From Acetobacteraceae bacterium (GTDB lineage Bacteria > Pseudomonadota > Alphaproteobacteria > Acetobacterales > Acetobacteraceae): 11,453 nucleotides of DNA. The translations under genes and the position numbers were made by a program. Positions 7,610 through 11,453 of the stretch are shown one piece after another. Under the pieces are notes generated by a model. That model saw only the letters and a program-made list of their open reading frames with translations. It did not search any database and was not told the DNA's origin. How positions within the stretch are numbered: the stretch's first letter is position 1; each line of letters starts with the position of its first letter. The DNA lies in assembly GCA_030039695.1 (NCBI GenBank), contig JASHVB010000506.1:1-11453 (forward strand), read 5' to 3'.

Positions 7610-8653
7610 GTGTCTTTTCCCGCCGATTCGCTGCTGCGCTGGTACGACCGGCACCGTCGCCGGCTGCCGTGGCGCGCTGAACCCGGCGACACGCCCGATC
7701 CGTACCGCGTCTGGCTCAGCGAAATCATGTTGCAGCAGACCACGGTCACCGCGGTCATCCCGTACTATCAACGGTTCGTCAGGCATTTCCCGACGATCCG
7801 GGCGCTGGCCGCGGCGCCGCTCGACGATGTGCTATCGTTGTGGGCCGGCCTCGGCTACTATGCCCGCGCTCGCAACCTGCATGCCTGCGCGCGCGCTGTC
7901 GCTGACGCCGGCGAGTTTCCACGCGACCCGCGAAGCCTGCGCGCTCTGCCTGGTATCGGCGCCTATACCGCCACCGCGATCGGCGCGATCGCGTTCGACA
8001 CTCCCGGCGTCCCGGTGGACGGCAACGTCGAGCGCGTGATCGCGCGGCTGTTCGGGGTGGGCGAACCCTTGCCCTCCGCCAAGCCCGCGCTACGCGGGTT
8101 GGCCGATCGGCTTGGCGCCGACCCCGCCGCCATCGCCCGACCCGGCGACTTCGCGCAGGCGCTGTTCGACCTCGGGGCCACTGTCTGCACCCCGGCAACG
8201 CCTGCCTGCGCCGTCTGTCCATGGATGCATTCCTGCACGGCCCGCCAGCAGGGCATCGCGGCCGACCTGCCGCGGCGCGCGACCAGAAAGGACCGTCCGC
8301 TGCGTCTCGGCGTCCATTTCTGGCTGGAGGACGCCGATGGCCGCGTGCTGCTCCGCCGACGCGACGAGCACGGCCTGCTCGGCGGCATGGCGGAGCTGCC
8401 CGGCACGCCTTGGCGCGCGGCGCCCTGGCCACATGACGAAGCGCTCGCGCATGCTCCGATGCCCGCCGACTGGCGTAACGCCGGCCAGGTGCGGCACGGC
8501 TTTACCCACCTGGAACTGCACGTCGATCTCTACGCCGCGCGGGTGCGGCGCATCACAGCAGACGGTTTCCTGCACCCCATCGACCGACTCGCCGATGCGG
8601 CGCTGCCATCGCTGATGCGCAAATGCGTCCGGATGGCGTCGAGTACTCGGTGA
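7610..8653 (+). CDS. mutY: Adenine DNA glycosylase MutY
   Basis: 347 residues from a GTG at 7610 (MSFPADSLLRWYDRHRRRLPWR, the usual family start). MutY removes adenine mispaired with 8-oxoguanine, preventing G:C to T:A mutations. Catalytic Glu38 is in LSEIMLQQT; the helix-hairpin-helix is LPGIGAYTA at 113-121; catalytic Asp137 is in VPVDGNVERV. The [4Fe-4S] cluster ligands are Cys193, Cys200, Cys203 and Cys209, with the C-X6-C-X2-C-X5-C spacing. The C-terminal NUDIX-like domain that recognises 8-oxoG runs from about 230 to 340 and includes HGFTHLELHV at 296-305. All catalytic and cluster residues are present, so the gene appears functional. The Shine-Dalgarno sequence is weak. It is divergent from dciA and convergent with the nodT-type gene. 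Confidence 0.96.
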   Translation: MSFPADSLLRWYDRHRRRLPWRAEPGDTPDPYRVWLSEIMLQQTTVTAVIPYYQRFVRHFPTIRALAAAPLDDVLSLWAGLGYYARARNLHACARAVADAGEFPRDPRSLRALPGIGAYTATAIGAIAFDTPGVPVDGNVERVIARLFGVGEPLPSAKPALRGLADRLGADPAAIARPGDFAQALFDLGATVCTPATPACAVCPWMHSCTARQQGIAADLPRRATRKDRPLRLGVHFWLEDADGRVLLRRRDEHGLLGGMAELPGTPWRAAPWPHDEALAHAPMPADWRNAGQVRHGFTHLELHVDLYAARVRRITADGFLHPIDRLADAALPSLMRKCVRMASSTR

Positions 8654-8756
8654 TCAGTAAACGGACACCGAGTGTCGCGGCGAATCACCCACCACCAGTG
8701 ACCGGCCGAGTGCCATGCCAATCGGCGGCGCGACGCTGACGCATCGAGAGTACGAC
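8654..8756. other. Convergent gap between mutY and the efflux gene
   Basis: 103 bases. It holds a small hairpin, gacac (8664-8668) with gtgtc (8672-8676), and an overlapping alternative pairing of ctcggtg (8646-8652) with caccgag (8666-8672). Neither is followed by a T-run, so termination is possible but not shown. Confidence 0.35.
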
Positions 8757-10280
8757 TCAGGTCCGCCGCGCCGGCCCGGTCTCGTCGGCGTTGACCGGCA
8801 GGTCCGTCTCCCAGCCCCCGCCCAGCGCTTTGTAAAGCGCGACCAGATCCGTCGACACGGTGGTGGTGCTCTGCGCGAGTTGCTGCTGGGTCGACAGCAG
8901 GCTGCGCTCCGCATCGAGTACCTGAAGGAAGTCCGCGACGCCCTCCTGATAGCGGCTCTGCGCCAGGGCGACCGCGCGTTGGTTTTCGGCTACGGCCTGA
9001 ACCAGCTGGTCACGCCGTGCTTGCTCCGCGTGGTACGCCGTCAGCGCATTGTCCACGTCGTGCCAAGCCTGCAGCACGGTTTTCTGGTAATTGAGAGCCG
9101 CCTCTTTCTGCTGCGCCTCGCGCAGATGCAGCGTCGAGGTCAACTGTCCGCCCTGGAAGATCGGGATCGTGATGCCTGGCCCGGCGGCATATTGCCGCGC
9201 GTTGAAACTAAAGAACTGCGCCGGATAGAGGGTCTGCAGGCCGAAGCTGCCGCTGAGCGTAATGGAGGGATAGAACGACGCCACCGCGACCCCGACATCG
9301 GCAGTAGCGGCATGCAACTGGGCCTCCGCCTGCATGATGTCCGGGCGGCGCCGCGCGAGTTCCGACGGCAGCCCGACCGGAACGCGCGGCGGCACGGGCG
9401 GCACAGGCTTCGGCTCGGCCAGTTGCGCGCGCAGTGCGTTAGGCGGCCGTGCGAGCAGCAGGCTCAATGCATTGATGTCCGATGCCTCTTGCTGCTTCAG
9501 CCTGGGGATCTCCGCGGCGTTGGTACGCACCTGGGCCGAGGCGTTCGCCACGTCGAGGTCAGTGGTCACACCGCCGGCCGCGCGTTGCTGCGTAAGCTGC
9601 AGGCTTTGCTCGGCCGTATGCAGGTTGTCATACGCGATGCGCAACTGCGTCTGCACGCCGCGCAGGTCGATGTAGTCCTGCGCGAGCTGCGAAAGCGTCG
9701 ACAGCAGCACGGCGCGCTCCGCCTCGCGCGCGGCTTGTTCAGACGCCTTTGCCGATTCAACCGAGCGCCGTACGTAGCCGAACAAGTCGATTTCCCACGA
9801 CGCTCCGAGTCCGTATTGGTAGACGCTGAACGGTGCCAGATTCGCGCTGGCCAAGCCCCCGGCGCTGTTGCCGGACTCGCCATTGGCGCCGAGCGGATTG
9901 GGCGCGGCGGCAAATTCGCCGTAGTCGCTGGCCTTCTGGCCCGTATAGGAAGCGTTGCCGTTCAGCGTGGGCAACAGCGCCGCCTGGGCGACGCCGACCT
10001 GGGCCTGCGACTCCGCAACGCGGATTGCTGCGGTACGCACGTCCAGGTTTTCCGCCGCAACCTGCTCTTCCAGCTTGGTAAGGTCGCGGTCATGGAAGAG
10101 GTTCCACCATTGGGCGTCGATCGGCGCGGCGACAGGGATCGATCGGACCGGCGTGATCGCCTCTTTGCGACCGGAGAACCACGATGCGGGCGAAGCCCAG
10201 GTCGGCGGCTCGAAGTTCGGGCCCACCGTACAGCCGGTCAGCACAAGTGCCGTGCCGGCCGCAAGAACTATCCGCAGCAT
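8757..10280 (-). CDS. Outer-membrane efflux channel lipoprotein, NodT/OprM (RND-type OMF) family
   Basis: 507 residues from the ATG at 10280. The frame is open to 10328, but this start gives a clean lipoprotein signal, MLRIVLAAGTALVLTGC, with lipobox LTGC and lipidated Cys17. After it comes TVGPNF, the hallmark start of mature NodT-family channels. Two OEP repeats follow: the first contains ASWEIDLFGYVRRSVESAKA, the second, near residues 305-345, contains ARRRPDIMQAEAQLHAATAD. Three such proteins form a trimeric barrel plus periplasmic tunnel that exports drugs or other compounds with an inner-membrane pump and a membrane-fusion protein. The gene is intact, but the pump next to it is a relic and no fusion-protein gene is visible, so it is a local orphan that may serve another pump. 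A GGGGG-rich stretch just before the ATG may be the ribosome binding site. The exported substrate is unknown. Confidence 0.93.
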   Translation of the reverse strand: MLRIVLAAGTALVLTGCTVGPNFEPPTWASPASWFSGRKEAITPVRSIPVAAPIDAQWWNLFHDRDLTKLEEQVAAENLDVRTAAIRVAESQAQVGVAQAALLPTLNGNASYTGQKASDYGEFAAAPNPLGANGESGNSAGGLASANLAPFSVYQYGLGASWEIDLFGYVRRSVESAKASEQAAREAERAVLLSTLSQLAQDYIDLRGVQTQLRIAYDNLHTAEQSLQLTQQRAAGGVTTDLDVANASAQVRTNAAEIPRLKQQEASDINALSLLLARPPNALRAQLAEPKPVPPVPPRVPVGLPSELARRRPDIMQAEAQLHAATADVGVAVASFYPSITLSGSFGLQTLYPAQFFSFNARQYAAGPGITIPIFQGGQLTSTLHLREAQQKEAALNYQKTVLQAWHDVDNALTAYHAEQARRDQLVQAVAENQRAVALAQSRYQEGVADFLQVLDAERSLLSTQQQLAQSTTTVSTDLVALYKALGGGWETDLPVNADETGPARRT

Positions 10281-10479
10281 CCACCCCCGCCTGGGCGTCG
10301 TCGCCCCGCCATCTCCCGGACAACGCACGCCGCCAGGATCAACTCATCGCTGCATTGTCCCTGCCCTATGGCGCTGCGGGGTGCAAGGGGCACCGGCGCG
10401 GCGCAGCCGTGCAGGCGGTGGGTGCCGCCCCCTGCGGCAACGTCGTTTCAAGGTTGCGAGCATTCCGTCGCGCGTCCGC
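10281..10479. other. Leader region of the efflux gene, probable leftover of the relic operon
   Basis: 199 bases between the nodT-type start and the last recognisable permease motif. Minus-strand translation here continues Arg/Pro-rich with no recognisable family. Part may be the frayed end of the permease gene. If nodT is still transcribed, its promoter would have to lie here or in the relic; no convincing -35/-10 pair was found. Confidence 0.4.
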
Positions 10480-11039
10480 CCCGGGACGGCACCCCTCGGC
10501 ATGCGTCGCAGAGAGATCGCCGAGGGCCACACCAACAGCGCGGCCATGCCCAGCGCGCAGAAATTGTCGAGATCGCTCATGATCGTCGTCTGCGCCTGCA
10601 CCGCGGCAGCGTCGCGGTGAGTGGTATGCCGACGCTGCCGCAGAGTTGCGCATCAGGTTGATCAGCGCCGAGGCCTCGTTGGTCGAGTCGGCGGGAATGC
10701 TGACACTATGACATCGATTGAGCGGACCGAACATGAACGCCAGTCACACCACCCGAGTGACGCGGATCATCGGGATGTTCCGGATGCTGATGTCGAGGTC
10801 GAGGTCGAGGAACGCGCTGGTACCCCGGCCCGTGCGCCACCCGGTGATCAGGCCGGAAACCGGTACGACGACCATCGAGACAACGCCGGCCACACCCAAA
10901 CTCAGGCCAGCGGTCTGTGGTCGTGGCTCAGCAGAGGCTGCGAATGCTGCGGCACCAACCCCGTCGTGCCGACGATGATGCTGCCGAACGTGACCGCTTC
11001 GACGGTACGGGATCCGACGCGCCGCGTTGCGCCGAGTGT
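10480..11039 (-). pseudogene. Decayed DHA2/EmrB-type MFS permease relic
   Basis: Pieces of the C-terminal half of an EmrB-like drug/proton antiporter can be followed in order across several frames. Piece 1 (11039 to about 10922): TFGSIIVGTTGLVPQ, a membrane segment. A -1 or +2 frameshift near 10922 leads to piece 2, QTAGLSLGVAGVVSMVVVP and SGLITG, then LDLDISIRN. An in-frame TGA at 10744-10746 stands where relatives have Gly in RVYQGVGLAF. Piece 3 continues LAFMFGPLN and ASALINLMRN (to 10645). Then about 80 residues are missing and the frame changes before piece 4, VQAQTTIMSDLDNF followed by a hydrophobic segment ending SLRRMP (near 10500). The N-terminal half of the protein and any emrA gene are absent. 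It sits directly upstream of nodT, where an intact emrB would be expected. Family identity is by motif recognition; end points are approximate. Confidence 0.72.
10603..10641. repeat. Perfect 12-base inverted repeat inside the permease relic
   Basis: gcggcagcgtcg at 10603-10614 is matched by its exact reverse complement at 10630-10641, with a 15-base spacer. It lies where the relic jumps from the LMRN motif to the final membrane segment. It may have promoted the deletion, or may have formed when flanking codons were brought together. No T-run follows. Confidence 0.6.
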
Positions 11040-11453
11040 TTACTGCGCCAGCTTTGCGAGCAACCTCGCGTGGGTTCGAATTCCATGGTGGAAGCACCGC
11101 TGCTCGAACTTCTCGTTCGGGCTGTGCACCTGGTCGTCATCCAGGCTGAAACCGATGAGCAGGCTGTCGATGCCCAGCACGCGATGTAGCGAATTGACGA
11201 CGGGAATTGATCCGCCGGACCCCATCAGCAGCGGTTCGCGGCCATATTCCTCGCGCAGCGCCGCCTGCGCCGCACGCACCCAGGGTGTGTCGGTGTTGGC
11301 CTCGATCGCCGGTGATCCGGAGTTCACCTTGTACGTGACCGTTGCATCCTTCGGCAGCCGCTCGCCGACGAATCGCTTGAATTGGTCGAGCACCTCCGCC
11401 GGGTCCTGGCCGGGTACAAGGCGGAACGAAATCTTTGCGCTGGCTTCTGAGGC
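11040..11453 (-). CDS. M20-family metallopeptidase (dipeptidase-like), C-terminal part
   Basis: Open from the right edge of the window to a TAA at 11040-11042: 137 residues of the C-terminus, the start lying outside. It begins in the dimerisation (lid) domain with AKISFRLVPGQDPAEV, then returns to the catalytic domain: ANTDTPWVRAAQAALREEYG, GSGGSIPVVNSL and the metal-binding His in HSPNEKFE (fragment residue 110), finishing with FHHGIRTHARLLAKLAQ. This is the M20/M25/M40 zinc-hydrolase family, which cleaves dipeptides or N-acylated amino acids in the cytoplasm; the GSGGSIP and DDDQVHSPNEK patterns fit the dipeptidase-like alphaproteobacterial subgroup. The substrate is unknown. The visible part is intact, while the permease relic begins at once behind its stop codon. 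Confidence 0.9.
   Translation of the reverse strand, partial: ASEASAKISFRLVPGQDPAEVLDQFKRFVGERLPKDATVTYKVNSGSPAIEANTDTPWVRAAQAALREEYGREPLLMGSGGSIPVVNSLHRVLGIDSLLIGFSLDDDQVHSPNEKFEQRCFHHGIRTHARLLAKLAQ

Noticed and set aside
8715..10661. 648-residue open frame on the + strand
   Set aside because: It covers the opposite strand of the nodT-type gene and runs into the permease relic; Arg-rich with no domain.
10792..10809. Three tandem copies of gtcgag
   Set aside because: Too short to be a repeat array; it encodes Leu-Asp pairs in the permease relic and may be simple slippage.

Overview
The window is GC-rich proteobacterial chromosome. The protein sequences and the order mutY / DUF721 (dciA) / dsbA-like / smc point to an alphaproteobacterium, probably Rhodospirillales and perhaps Acetobacteraceae. 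This placement is by recognition of family sequences, not by a search. It looks like mostly core housekeeping DNA, with one decayed transporter region at the right end. I found no phage, insertion sequence, CRISPR array, tRNA or rRNA, and no convincing new multi-gene system.

Layout. 1-2592 (+) is the end of a pyruvate dehydrogenase operon: the 3' half of the E2 gene, a SAT-like GNAT acetyltransferase, and the E3 gene lpd. lpd carries an in-frame TGA where the family has Trp, so it is split into 161- and 299-residue parts. 2707-7405 (-) is the run dciA (DUF721 helicase-loader family), dsbA-like thiol-disulfide protein, smc. mutY (7610-8653, +) is divergent from dciA. 8757-10280 (-) is a complete NodT/OprM-type outer-membrane efflux lipoprotein. 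Directly upstream of it, about 10480-11039 (-) is a wrecked DHA2/EmrB-type permease relic with a stop, frameshifts and deletions. 11040-11453 (-) is the C-terminal part of an M20 metallopeptidase that runs off the window.

How the genes relate. E2 and E3 are parts of one complex making acetyl-CoA; the GNAT between them would use acetyl-CoA but its substrate is unknown. dciA, smc and mutY concern DNA replication, chromosome organisation and oxidative-damage repair; the periplasmic DsbA-like protein is a neighbour without obvious functional link. nodT probably belonged to an emrA-emrB-nodT tripartite drug-efflux operon; here the inner-membrane pump is dead and no membrane-fusion gene is present, so the channel is an orphan locally.

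The main points for a second look are the lone nonsense codon in lpd (mutation, sequencing error or readthrough), the emrB relic abutting the peptidase gene, and GC-rich REP-like hairpins at gene borders.
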